From assembly GCA_035701825.1 (NCBI GenBank), contig DASSRK010000147.1:1-64000 (forward strand): a DNA stretch of 64,000 nt, given 5' to 3'. Positions 15,730 through 24,286 of the stretch are shown piece by piece. Positions within the stretch are counted from its first letter, which is position 1; each line of letters opens with the position of its first letter. Both the position numbers and the translations under genes were made by a program. The notes under the pieces are model-generated. The model was not told where the DNA came from, did no database searches, and was given only the letters and a program-made list of their open reading frames with translations. Source of the DNA: CADEED01 sp035701825 (GTDB taxonomy: Bacteria > Pseudomonadota > Gammaproteobacteria > Steroidobacterales > Steroidobacteraceae).

Positions 15730-17274
15730 ATGCAGCACCATCATGTGGACATCCTCGTCGTCGGGAGCGGGCTCGCAGGGCTGGCAACGGCGCTGAGCGT
15801 GGAAGGGCGCCACGTTACGCTGCTCTGCCCGTGGTCGACTCCGGTGGGCGCATCCGCGATGGCCCAGGGCGGCATTTCCGCGTCCGTGGGCGCAGCGGAC
15901 AGTCCGGATCTGCACGCGGCAGATACGTTGCGCGCCGGAGCCGGCGCATGCGATGCCGACGCGGTCCGCGTCATGTGCGCCGAGGCGGCGCCAGCCGTGC
16001 AATGGCTCGAGCAACACGGTGTGTGCTTCGACCGTGACGGGGACGGCCATGCGCTGCACCGCGAAGCGGCGCATTCCCGCGCTCGCGTATTGCACGTCGA
16101 TGAAGACCGTACGGGCTTCGCGCTCACGCGCGCGCTGACGCGCGCCGCGCGGGCGCGCCTGAACATCGAATTTCTGAGCGGTTACACCGCCGTTGCGCTC
16201 ACGCGAAACGACGTCGGCATCTCGGGCATCGTGGCGCTGGACCGATCTTCAGCGCCGTTGCGCATCAGCGCGCGCGAGACGGTGCTGGCCACCGGGGGCC
16301 TGGGACAACTCTATTCGCACACCACCAATCCACGCACGGCATGCGGCGACGGACTCGCCATGGCGCTCACCGCCGGCGCGCGCTGCACGGCGCTCGAGTT
16401 CGTACAGTTCCATCCCACGGCTCTCGACGTCGACGCCGATCCGTTGCCACTCGTCACGGAGGCCCTGCGAGGCGCCGGGGCGAGACTCATCGTTGCGAAT
16501 GGCAGGAGCGTGATGGACGGCGTGCATGCTGACGCGGACCTGGCGCCGCGCGATGTCATCGCGCGCGCCGCCTGGGCGTGCACGCGCGTCGGTGAACGCG
16601 TCTCCCTCGATGCAACCGGAGTATTCCGCCGCGCGCCGGCCGCATTCCCGACGGTGCGCGCTCTGTGCGCCCGGCATGGGATCGATCCCGCTTCGAGCGC
16701 AATACCGGTCACCACCGCCGCGCACTACCACATGGGAGGCATCGCGGTGGATCTCGAGGGTCGCTCGAGCCTCGGACATCTCTGGGCCTGCGGTGAGGTG
16801 GCGTGCACCGGAGTTCACGGCGCGAATCGGCTCGCCAGCAACTCGCTCCTGGAAGCGGTCGTGTTCGGTCGCCGGTTGGGCTCTGCGCTTTCGGATTCAC
16901 CGGTGGATCCGACCCGTCCCGCAGGCAACTCCCCGGAGGTTGGGGACCAAGCCATGACGCTCGACGTCGACGCGACGACCTGGGGAGAACTGCGCCGCCT
17001 CATGTGGATGCGCGCAGGCATCGAGCGCAATGCCGCAGGAATGCGCTCTGGCCTGGTGAATATGCGGCAATTGGAGCACGCGATTCCGACGCACCAGGTC
17101 CTGCTCCGTAACCGTCTGCGGCTCGCCACGGCCATCCTGTCCGCCGCGCTCGCGCGGCACGCGAACTGCGGCGCACACTTTCGCAGCGATTTCCGTTCTT
17201 CGGAACCTGGGCAAGCCGATCGCCGCCTATCGGGAGGATCGTTCCTGAGGGCGTCCGAAGCACTCGGCCCATAA
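15730..17274 (+). CDS. nadB: L-aspartate oxidase NadB
   Basis: A 514-residue flavoprotein of the succinate dehydrogenase/fumarate reductase superfamily that oxidises aspartate to iminoaspartate for NadA. The FAD-binding VDILVVGSGLAGLATAL (about residues 6-22), ASAMAQGGISA, EFVQFHPTAL and the C-terminal CTGVHGANRLASNSLLEAVV are typical. NadB can pass electrons to fumarate instead of oxygen, so the nadAB route works anaerobically. No nadC follows. Its end overlaps the convergent ubiD by 48 bases. Confidence 0.96.
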   Translation: MQHHHVDILVVGSGLAGLATALSVEGRHVTLLCPWSTPVGASAMAQGGISASVGAADSPDLHAADTLRAGAGACDADAVRVMCAEAAPAVQWLEQHGVCFDRDGDGHALHREAAHSRARVLHVDEDRTGFALTRALTRAARARLNIEFLSGYTAVALTRNDVGISGIVALDRSSAPLRISARETVLATGGLGQLYSHTTNPRTACGDGLAMALTAGARCTALEFVQFHPTALDVDADPLPLVTEALRGAGARLIVANGRSVMDGVHADADLAPRDVIARAAWACTRVGERVSLDATGVFRRAPAAFPTVRALCARHGIDPASSAIPVTTAAHYHMGGIAVDLEGRSSLGHLWACGEVACTGVHGANRLASNSLLEAVVFGRRLGSALSDSPVDPTRPAGNSPEVGDQAMTLDVDATTWGELRRLMWMRAGIERNAAGMRSGLVNMRQLEHAIPTHQVLLRNRLRLATAILSAALARHANCGAHFRSDFRSSEPGQADRRLSGGSFLRASEALGP

Positions 17275-18717
17275 CCCATCGATACGCTTTTCCACATTGG
17301 CGTCGAGGGCGATCGGCTTCCCCCACTCGCGCGAAGTCTCGCCCGGCCATTTGCGCGTTGCGTCGAGCCCCAGCTTGGATCCCAGGCCGGCGACGGGACT
17401 CGCAAAGTCGAGATAGTCGACCGGGGTACTGGCCACCAGCATCAAGTCGCGTTCCGGATCGACACGCGTGGCGATCGCCCAGATCACTTCGCGCCAGTCG
17501 CGTGCATCGATGTCGTCGTCCGTGACGATGACGAATTTCGTGTAAGTGAACTGTCGAAGGTACGACCAGACCGCCATCATGATCCGCCGCGCGTGGCCCG
17601 CATATTGCTTGCGAATGCTCACGACCGCGATCCGATAGGAGCAGGCTTCCGGTGGCAGATGGAAATCCACTATCTCCGGAAAGACCTTGCGCAGGATCGG
17701 TACGAAGATGTCGTTGAGCGCCATGGCGAGCACCGACGGCTCGTCGAACGGCGCGCGGCCCATGTAACTGCCGTGGTAGATGGCGGCCGCGCGCAGGTGC
17801 AGGCGTTCGACGGTCAACACCGGAAATTCCGCGCGCGCGTTGTAATAGCCGGTGTGATCGCCGAAGGGACCTTCGAGCGCCCGGTCGCCGGGTCGAACGA
17901 AGCCCTCGAGCACGATTTCCGCGCCCGCCGGTGCATCGAGCCCCGTCAGCTCGCAGCGTGCGACCCGGGTCCGCTCGCCGCGCAGCAGGCCCGCGAATTC
18001 GTACTCGGACAATGCATCGGGAATCGGCGCGACGGCGGCCAGCAGCGTGGCGGGGTCGGCCCCGATTGCCACCAGCACCGGAAATGGCTCGTCCGGCCGG
18101 TCCGCCTGCCAGTCTGCGTGGTCGAGGGCGCCGCCGCGGTGCGCGAGCCAGCGCAGGATGACGCGGTTGGGGCCGATGAGCTGCTGGCGGTAGATAGCCA
18201 CGTTCTGGCGCTGTTTGCGCGTGCCGCGCGTGATCACCAGTCCGAACGTGATGAGCCGCCCGGCGTCCTCCGGCCAGCAGCGCTGCACCGGCAGGCACGC
18301 GAGATCGATGTCCGCTCCGCTGCGGGTCTCGTGGTTGAAGGGCGCCTCGCGTACCCGCCGCGGCGCCACGTGGGCGAGTTGGCGGAACTGCGGCCACGCT
18401 TCGAGGGCTTCCAGCATGCTGCCCGGCCAGCGAGGTTCCTTGAGCGCCGCGAGCAGCTCGCCGAGCTCGCGCATCGAGCCGGCCGCGGAGCCGAGTGCCG
18501 CCTCGATCCGCCGGCGATGCCCGAAGAGATTGCCGAGCAGCGCATGCCTGGCGCCCGTGGGATGTTCGAACAACACGGCGGGTCCATCTGCCTTGAGCGC
18601 CCGCAGACAGAATGAAGTGCTCTCGAGCACCGGGTCGACCGGGGCGTACACCCGCTTGAGGTCGCCCTGTCCCTCGAGGCCCGCGAGGAACTCGCGCAGA
18701 TCGTGGTACGCGGCCAT
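17227..18717 (-). CDS. ubiD: UbiD-family decarboxylase
   Basis: A 496-residue UbiD-type prenyl-FMN-dependent decarboxylase, most likely the 3-polyprenyl-4-hydroxybenzoate decarboxylase of ubiquinone synthesis. The start YHDLREFLAGLEGQGDLKR and FEHPTG match E. coli UbiD, as does the catalytic segment around RQNVAIYRQQLIGPNRVILR. The ubiquinone role is supported by the nearby ubiT, ubiU and ubiV. No ubiX is seen in the window. An FNR-like box (18754-18767) lies 43.5 bases before the ATG. Confidence 0.9.
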   Translation of the reverse strand: MAAYHDLREFLAGLEGQGDLKRVYAPVDPVLESTSFCLRALKADGPAVLFEHPTGARHALLGNLFGHRRRIEAALGSAAGSMRELGELLAALKEPRWPGSMLEALEAWPQFRQLAHVAPRRVREAPFNHETRSGADIDLACLPVQRCWPEDAGRLITFGLVITRGTRKQRQNVAIYRQQLIGPNRVILRWLAHRGGALDHADWQADRPDEPFPVLVAIGADPATLLAAVAPIPDALSEYEFAGLLRGERTRVARCELTGLDAPAGAEIVLEGFVRPGDRALEGPFGDHTGYYNARAEFPVLTVERLHLRAAAIYHGSYMGRAPFDEPSVLAMALNDIFVPILRKVFPEIVDFHLPPEACSYRIAVVSIRKQYAGHARRIMMAVWSYLRQFTYTKFVIVTDDDIDARDWREVIWAIATRVDPERDLMLVASTPVDYLDFASPVAGLGSKLGLDATRKWPGETSREWGKPIALDANVEKRIDGLWAECFGRPQERSSR

Positions 18718-18753
18718 ATCGCACGAGCATGGATCGGCGGACGCATGGGCTCC

Positions 18754-18767
18754 CTGATATGGATCAA
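18754..18767 (-). promoter_or_regulatory. FNR-like box of ubiD
   Basis: Read on the minus strand this is TTGATCCATATCAG, one base off the consensus. Its centre is 43.5 bases from the ubiD ATG and 28 bases from the neighbouring fabA box, so each divergent gene has its own site. Confidence 0.65.
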
Positions 18768-18781
18768 CACGCGATTCGAAG

Positions 18782-18795
18782 TTGATTCATATCAA
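18782..18795 (+). promoter_or_regulatory. FNR box of fabAB
   Basis: TTGATTCATATCAA is a perfect FNR box. Its centre lies exactly 41.5 bases before the A of the fabA ATG, and TCCAAT occupies the expected -10 position. FNR control of fabA is not the usual arrangement (FabR/FadR in E. coli). Confidence 0.8.
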
Positions 18796-18829
18796 GTCGG
18801 CGAGACGCCGGGCGCGGTCCAATCACGGC

Positions 18830-19396
18830 ATGCCAGACATCGCTGTGCCCCTTCACGACGCGCCGGCCGTGATTCGAAAGTCGTCCTTTTCGCTCGAGGA
18901 GCTGATCGCTTGCGGCGCAGGGAGCCTGTTTGGTTCCGATACGCCGCGGTTGCCGGTGGGGAAGATGCGCATGCTGGATCGGATCACCTGGATTTCCGAG
19001 TCAGGCGGCGCATTCGGAAATGGCGAGCTGCGTGCGGAGTTGGAAATCGACCCTTCGCTGTGGTTCTTCCGCTGCCATTTTCCCGGGGATCCGGTGATGC
19101 CGGGTTGTCTCGGCCTCGATGCGATGTGGCAATTGATCGGATTCTTCCTGGCCTGGAAGGGCCACAAGGGCCTGGGTCGCGCGCTCGGGGTCGATGAAGT
19201 CCGGTTCGCCGGGCAGGTGCTGCCATCGGCGAAACGTGTCACGTACCGAGTCGACATCAAGCGGATCTTCGCGCGCAAACTGATCATGGTGCTCGGAGAT
19301 GGATCGCTCATTGCCGATGGACGGCCGATCTACACGGCTCGCGGCCTTCGAGTCGGGCTCTTCGACGGATCGAATCTCGGAGCCGGGCTGGTTTGA
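18830..19396 (+). CDS. fabA: 3-hydroxydecanoyl-ACP dehydratase/isomerase FabA
   Basis: A 188-residue FabA. It dehydrates 3-hydroxydecanoyl-ACP and isomerises the product to the cis-3 isomer, the oxygen-independent entry to unsaturated fatty acids. The catalytic histidine is in FRCHFPGDPVMPG and the aspartate in CLGLDAMWQL; FAGQVLP and TYRVDIKRIF also match E. coli FabA. The ATG at 18830 leaves a plausible N-terminus slightly longer than in E. coli. Its stop overlaps the fabB start (TGATG). Confidence 0.96.
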   Translation: MPDIAVPLHDAPAVIRKSSFSLEELIACGAGSLFGSDTPRLPVGKMRMLDRITWISESGGAFGNGELRAELEIDPSLWFFRCHFPGDPVMPGCLGLDAMWQLIGFFLAWKGHKGLGRALGVDEVRFAGQVLPSAKRVTYRVDIKRIFARKLIMVLGDGSLIADGRPIYTARGLRVGLFDGSNLGAGLV

Positions 19397-20604
19397 TGAG
19401 GCGCGTCGTCGTAACCGGCATGGGCATCGTGTCATGCCTTGGCAACGATCTCGATACGGTTTCACGCGCGCTCGCGGATGGAAACTCCGGCATACGTGCC
19501 GCGCCATCCTATCAACAGCTCGGACTGCGCAGCCAGGTCGCCGGTGTTCCGCGGATCGCACTGGATCAGCACCTCGAACGGCGCGACCTGCGATTCATGG
19601 GAGATGCCGCCGCATACGCCGCGGTTGCGCTGAAAAATGCCATCGGTGACAGCGGTCTGACGGAGGCGATCGTCAGTCATCCGCGCACCGGGCTCATCGC
19701 GGGCAGCGGTGGCGCGTCCTCGGCGAATATCGTCGAGGCGGCCGACCTGCTGCGCGAACGCGGCATTCGCAAAGTCGGCCCGACGCGCGTTCCGCGCACG
19801 ATGAGCAGCACCGTCGCGGCGTGTCTTGCAACCACATTCCACATCAAGGGCGTGAGCTACTCGATCACTTCGGCATGCGCGACGAGCGCTCACTGCATCG
19901 GCGCCGGAGCGGAGCAGATCCGCTGGGGCAACCAGGACGTCATGTTCTGCGGTGGCGGAGAGGAAGAGCACTGGACACTCGCATCCTTGTTCGACGCCAT
20001 GGGCGCGCTTTCGAGCGCGAGGAATGCGACGCCGGAGACCGCTTCGCGAGCGTACGACGCGGGTCGCGACGGCTTCGTGATCGCGGCGGGCGGCGGAATG
20101 CTCGTGCTCGAATCACTCGAGCACGCCCGCTCGCGCGGTGCGCGAATCCATGGCGAGCTCGTGGGTTATGGCGTCACCGCCGACGGTGCGGACATGGTAC
20201 TGCCGTCGGGTGAAGGCGCGGTGCGCTGCATGCGCCAGGCACTGGAGGGAGTCGGGGGAACAGTCGACTATCTGAACACGCACGGCACTTCGACCCCTCT
20301 GGGCGACCTGGTCGAATTGCGCGCCGTGCGGGAAGTCTTCGGGACCCAGGTACCGCCGCTTTCCTCCACCAAGTCACTGTCCGGGCACTCTCTCGGCGCC
20401 GCCGGGGTGCACGAGGCCATCTACAGTCTGCTCATGATGCGTGACGGGTTCCTGGCGAAATCCGCCAACATCGACGAGCCCGACGCCGAGACGTCGGGAT
20501 TCCCGATCATCCGCGACACGCGCCCGAAACGTCCTCACACGGTCATGTCAAACAGCTTCGGGTTCGGCGGCACGAATTCGACCCTGGTATTTCAGCGAAT
20601 TTGA
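19396..20604 (+). CDS. fabB: beta-ketoacyl-ACP synthase I FabB
   Basis: A 402-residue condensing enzyme that elongates the cis-unsaturated acyl-ACP made by FabA. The Cys-His-His triad is visible in SACATSAHCIGAG, THGTSTPLGD and SGHSLGAAGVHEA, and NSFGFGGTNSTL closes the fold. The ATG at 19396 overlaps the fabA stop, so the pair is coupled. FabA with FabB is the standard anaerobic route to unsaturated fatty acids in gammaproteobacteria. Confidence 0.96.
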   Translation: MRRVVVTGMGIVSCLGNDLDTVSRALADGNSGIRAAPSYQQLGLRSQVAGVPRIALDQHLERRDLRFMGDAAAYAAVALKNAIGDSGLTEAIVSHPRTGLIAGSGGASSANIVEAADLLRERGIRKVGPTRVPRTMSSTVAACLATTFHIKGVSYSITSACATSAHCIGAGAEQIRWGNQDVMFCGGGEEEHWTLASLFDAMGALSSARNATPETASRAYDAGRDGFVIAAGGGMLVLESLEHARSRGARIHGELVGYGVTADGADMVLPSGEGAVRCMRQALEGVGGTVDYLNTHGTSTPLGDLVELRAVREVFGTQVPPLSSTKSLSGHSLGAAGVHEAIYSLLMMRDGFLAKSANIDEPDAETSGFPIIRDTRPKRPHTVMSNSFGFGGTNSTLVFQRI

Positions 20605-22169
20605 AAGTTCAATCCGGCCACTGCACATCCGCGCCTGCGTTTGTCATCGGCGTCGCGCTGTTCGTCGCCGCGATCGCCTCAGGCCAGGATGAGCCCGGCG
20701 ATCGGCCGGCCGTCGGCCGGGTGGTGACACTGGTCAACCAGTACTGCGGTGCATGCCATGCCGCGCCAAGCCCGGACATCCTGCCGAAGAGGCACTGGCC
20801 GGCGCTGATCCGCACTATGGTGGGACTCAGGCAAGAGCGGATGGGTCACACGGGCATCTCCGAGCGACAGATGAACGACATCATTGCGTTGTACTACGGC
20901 AGCAGTCCGGACGAGTTGCCGACACTGCCTTATCGCGAGACTGCATTGGCGCCGTCGAGCTTTGCCATGAGCGACCTCGGCGCAAAGACACGCTTGCCAT
21001 ACATCACGAATGTGAACGCCGCCAGGCTGATGCAGTCCGACGCGCCCCAACTCCTGGTGTGCGATGCGGAAGCGCGCAAGCTGCTGCTCCTGAGCGCGGC
21101 ACGAGGGCGATGGAGGGAGACCCCTGTCGCGGATGTGGAAGTCCCGGTCCACACTCAGATCGTCGACATCGACGGGGACGGTGACCAGGATATTCTCGTT
21201 GCGGATCTTGGACAGTTCTCGCCGCTCGACGGGCCGGTGGGCCGGGTGCTGCTGTATCGCCAGGGGCCCCGACAGCGGTTCGAGAGGGAGCTTCTGCTGG
21301 ACAAGCTCGGCCGCGTGAGTGACGCGAGGGCAGTCGACCTCGACTCGGACGGTGATCTGGATATTGCCGTGGGTGTGTTTGGCCGCAAGGACACGGGAGA
21401 GGTCTTCTGGCTCGAGAATGACGGCTACGGAACAGCTTCGGGAACGTTTGAGAAGCACGTATTGCTGTCGCTCGCGGGTGCCGTCGATGTTTCGCCGGTC
21501 GACCTGAATGGCGATGGCCTGACCGACCTCGCAGTGCTGATCGCGCAGGAACACGAAATGATCGTGGCCTTCGTGAATCGGGGCGGAGGTGTCTTCGAGC
21601 GGGTGGTGATCGCGCGCGCGCCGCACCCGATGTACGGCTCGACGAGCATGACCGACGTCGATCTCGACCAGGACGGCGATTTGGACCTGCTGTTCACCAA
21701 TGGAGATGCGTTCGATACGCAGACCGATCCGAAGCCGTACCACGGCGTGCAATGGCTGGAAAACCAGGGACAGATGCGGTTCGAATTTCACGACATCGGC
21801 CGCTTCTACGGCGCGGCGACGGCGGTCGCGGGCGATATCGATGGTGACGGCGACCTGGACGTCGTCGCCGGGAGCTGGGTCAATTACTGGAACGATTCGC
21901 GGCGGTACGCCATCGTCTGGCACGAGAACGATGGCAAGCAGACGTTCCTTGCGCACGGCATCGCCACGAGGCCGGCGGGTGTGGCGTCGCTGCAGTTGAT
22001 CGACGTCAACGGCGACGGAATGCTCGATATCGTCGGGGGCGCGATCAGAATGGATCTCTTGATGGCCAGGTCGGGCTCCAACTACATGGCGAGCCGCTTG
22101 TTCCCACCATCTGACGAGGCGACGCTTCACTCACGGGTGTTCGTCCTCGAAAATCACCTCAGGAAATAG
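20601..22169 (+). CDS. FG-GAP/VCBS repeat protein with a haem-binding motif
   Basis: A 522-residue exported protein. After a signal peptide (about residues 10-30) comes CGACH, a c-type haem motif, in NQYCGACHAAPSPD. The rest is a series of FG-GAP/VCBS repeats with calcium loops such as DIDGDGDQDI, DLDSDGDLDI, DLNGDGLTDL, DLDQDGDLDL and DIDGDGDLDV, which fold into a beta-propeller. It starts with TTG in a four-base overlap with the fabB stop, so it belongs to the FNR-linked fabAB transcript. Its function is unknown; a periplasmic electron-transfer or sensing role is only a guess. Confidence 0.75.
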   Translation: MKVQSGHCTSAPAFVIGVALFVAAIASGQDEPGDRPAVGRVVTLVNQYCGACHAAPSPDILPKRHWPALIRTMVGLRQERMGHTGISERQMNDIIALYYGSSPDELPTLPYRETALAPSSFAMSDLGAKTRLPYITNVNAARLMQSDAPQLLVCDAEARKLLLLSAARGRWRETPVADVEVPVHTQIVDIDGDGDQDILVADLGQFSPLDGPVGRVLLYRQGPRQRFERELLLDKLGRVSDARAVDLDSDGDLDIAVGVFGRKDTGEVFWLENDGYGTASGTFEKHVLLSLAGAVDVSPVDLNGDGLTDLAVLIAQEHEMIVAFVNRGGGVFERVVIARAPHPMYGSTSMTDVDLDQDGDLDLLFTNGDAFDTQTDPKPYHGVQWLENQGQMRFEFHDIGRFYGAATAVAGDIDGDGDLDVVAGSWVNYWNDSRRYAIVWHENDGKQTFLAHGIATRPAGVASLQLIDVNGDGMLDIVGGAIRMDLLMARSGSNYMASRLFPPSDEATLHSRVFVLENHLRK

Positions 22170-22176
22170 CAGGCAT

Positions 22177-23385
22177 TCATGCCGCCGAGAAGGTTCCGGG
22201 CGCACACTTTGCGACGACGATGCCGCCGACCGCCGTCGTGATGACGACGAGCAGCGGCGGGGCACGCCAGGCGGTGAGCAGGATGAACCCGGCCAGCGCC
22301 AGTGCGATGTCGCTGACTGTCTTCACCGAGCTGGTCCACACCGGGTTGTAAAGTGCCGCGGCGAGCAGCCCGACGACCGCGGCATTGATGCCTGCCATCA
22401 TCGCGCGTGCACTCGAGCGCTGGCGAAGGGATTCCCAGAAGGGCAACGCGGCCAACAAGATCAGGATGCCGGGCAGGAAGATGCCGATGAGTCCCAGTGC
22501 CGCGCCAGCAACGCCATTGGGCGTGGGGACTACGAGGGTTCCCAGGTATACCGCGAAAGTGAACAACGGACCCGGCAGGGCCTGCGCGGCGCCGTACCCC
22601 GCAAGAAATGCATCGTCGCTCACCCAGCCCGGTGAGACGAATGCCTCGCGCAACAGCGGCAGCACGACGTGGCCTCCGCCGAAGACCAGCGCACCCGATC
22701 GGTAAAACGCCTCGACGAGCCCGATGCCATTCGAGCTGCCGAGGCCGCGCAGCGCCGGCAAACCCGCCAGCAGCGCAAAGAAGAAGATGAGCGCGACGAG
22801 TCCAACCCGGCGGGAAACGAGCGCCGGCAAATGTCCTGCGGTGGCGAGGCTGGAGGCCTTGCGCGACCAGGTCAGACCCAGCACGCCCCCCAGCGCAATG
22901 ACTCCGATCTGTGCGAGCGGCGAACGGATCAGGAGCAGGACTATCAGGGCGGCCACGGCGATCAGCACACGCTGCCAGTCGGGGCACAGCGTCCGGGCCA
23001 TGCCCCAGACCGCCTGCGCGACGATGGCGACCGCCACGAGCTTGAGTCCGTGCAGGAGGGCAATTCCCGTGGGTCCCTCGAGCAGGCTTGCTCCGTAAGC
23101 GAACAGAACCAGTGCGATCGCCGACGGCAGTGTGAAGCCCACCCAGGCCGCGATGCCGCCAGGAATCCCCGCGCGCAGAAGTCCAATCGAAAAGCCGACC
23201 TGGCTGCTCGCCGGGCCGGGCAGAAACTGACACAGACTCACGAGGTCCGCGTACGCCTGCTCGTCGAGCCAGTGCCGCTTCGAGACGAATTCGTTGCGGA
23301 AGTAACCTAGATGAGCGATGGGACCGCCAAAGCTGGTCAGACCGAGCTTCAGGAAAACGAGCAGGACTTCCAATGCGCGCACCAT
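22177..23385 (-). CDS. chrA: chromate transporter, ChrA family (copy 1)
   Basis: A 402-residue membrane protein of the CHR family with two homologous halves, each with a glycine-rich signature: LKLGLTSFGGPIAHLGYFRNEF and SLCQFLPGPASSQVGF in the first half, RSGALVFGGGHVVLPLL and YGAAQALPGPLFTFA in the second. Family members export chromate. It is the last gene of a minus-strand run with the LOG gene and a second chrA. The protein is very similar to the copy at 24287-25486. Confidence 0.9.
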   Translation of the reverse strand: MVRALEVLLVFLKLGLTSFGGPIAHLGYFRNEFVSKRHWLDEQAYADLVSLCQFLPGPASSQVGFSIGLLRAGIPGGIAAWVGFTLPSAIALVLFAYGASLLEGPTGIALLHGLKLVAVAIVAQAVWGMARTLCPDWQRVLIAVAALIVLLLIRSPLAQIGVIALGGVLGLTWSRKASSLATAGHLPALVSRRVGLVALIFFFALLAGLPALRGLGSSNGIGLVEAFYRSGALVFGGGHVVLPLLREAFVSPGWVSDDAFLAGYGAAQALPGPLFTFAVYLGTLVVPTPNGVAGAALGLIGIFLPGILILLAALPFWESLRQRSSARAMMAGINAAVVGLLAAALYNPVWTSSVKTVSDIALALAGFILLTAWRAPPLLVVITTAVGGIVVAKCAPGTFSAA

Positions 23386-23431
23386 AGAGCCCTACGGCAG
23401 CTATCCAGACTGGTTTGTCAGCGGCCGCGGC

Positions 23432-24220
23432 TCACGGGGCGTCCTGCTCCGCCGCCAGTTCGATGGATGCATGCGGCTTGAGGCCGCGCGCCAGCAGCTC
23501 GGACCAGATGCCTTCGGCGTCTTCGGCGAAGCCGAACAGGTCGAGGTCCGCCCGGTCGACCATGCCGTGATCGACCAGTCGTTCGAAGTTGATGACCGAT
23601 TGCCAGTAGCCGCGATCGACCAGCACGATGGGAATGCGCGGAGCCTTGTCGGTCTGGCGCAGGGTGAGCATTTCGAACAGCTCGTCCATGGTGCCGAACC
23701 CGCCCGGAAACACCACCAGCGCGTTGGCCCGCATGGCCAGGTGCATCTTGCGCATCGCGAAATAGTGGAATTGGAAGGTCAATTCCGGTGTCGACCACGC
23801 GTTCGGGCGCTGTTCTTTCGGCAGGGTGATGTTGAAGCCCACCGAAATCGCGCCGCAATCCGCGGCGCCACGATTGGCGGCCTCCATGATTCCAGGGCCG
23901 CCCCCGGTGGCGATGACGTTGTCGCGAATCCCCCCGTTGTGGTCGAGAGCGCCGCCACGCTCGGATGCGATGCGTCCGAACAGACGTGCCTGGGCATACC
24001 AATGGGCCTCGCGAGGCGGCCCGTTCTCCCGCACGCGGGCGCCACCGAATACCACCAGCGTCGAACGTACGCCGGCGGACTTCAGGATCTCGTCGGACTT
24101 GGCGAACTCCAACAGGAAGCGCACGCCGCGCATGGACTCGCCCAGCAGGAAGTCCTGGTCGAGCGCGGCCAGCCTGTAGGAGGGTGACTGCATCTGCAGG
24201 GATCCGTCTTCGTCGTTCAT
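23432..24220 (-). CDS. LOG family (TIGR00730-like) nucleotide phosphoribohydrolase
   Basis: A 262-residue Rossmann-fold protein of the LOG family (often misnamed lysine decarboxylase). The family signatures ATGGGPGIMEAANRGA and VVFPGGFGTMDELFEMLTL are clear. Characterised members cleave nucleoside monophosphates, including cytokinin ribotides, to base and ribose phosphate. It lies between two chrA genes on the same strand with gaps of 46 and 66 bases, so co-transcription is likely. Why it accompanies chromate transporters is unclear. Confidence 0.88.
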   Translation of the reverse strand: MNDEDGSLQMQSPSYRLAALDQDFLLGESMRGVRFLLEFAKSDEILKSAGVRSTLVVFGGARVRENGPPREAHWYAQARLFGRIASERGGALDHNGGIRDNVIATGGGPGIMEAANRGAADCGAISVGFNITLPKEQRPNAWSTPELTFQFHYFAMRKMHLAMRANALVVFPGGFGTMDELFEMLTLRQTDKAPRIPIVLVDRGYWQSVINFERLVDHGMVDRADLDLFGFAEDAEGIWSELLARGLKPHASIELAAEQDAP

Positions 24221-24286
24221 TTTCTTCCGACCTTGCTGTTCACGGTACGGGCATTCTGCCAGCGCAGTGAAGAGCTGGCGCTGGCG

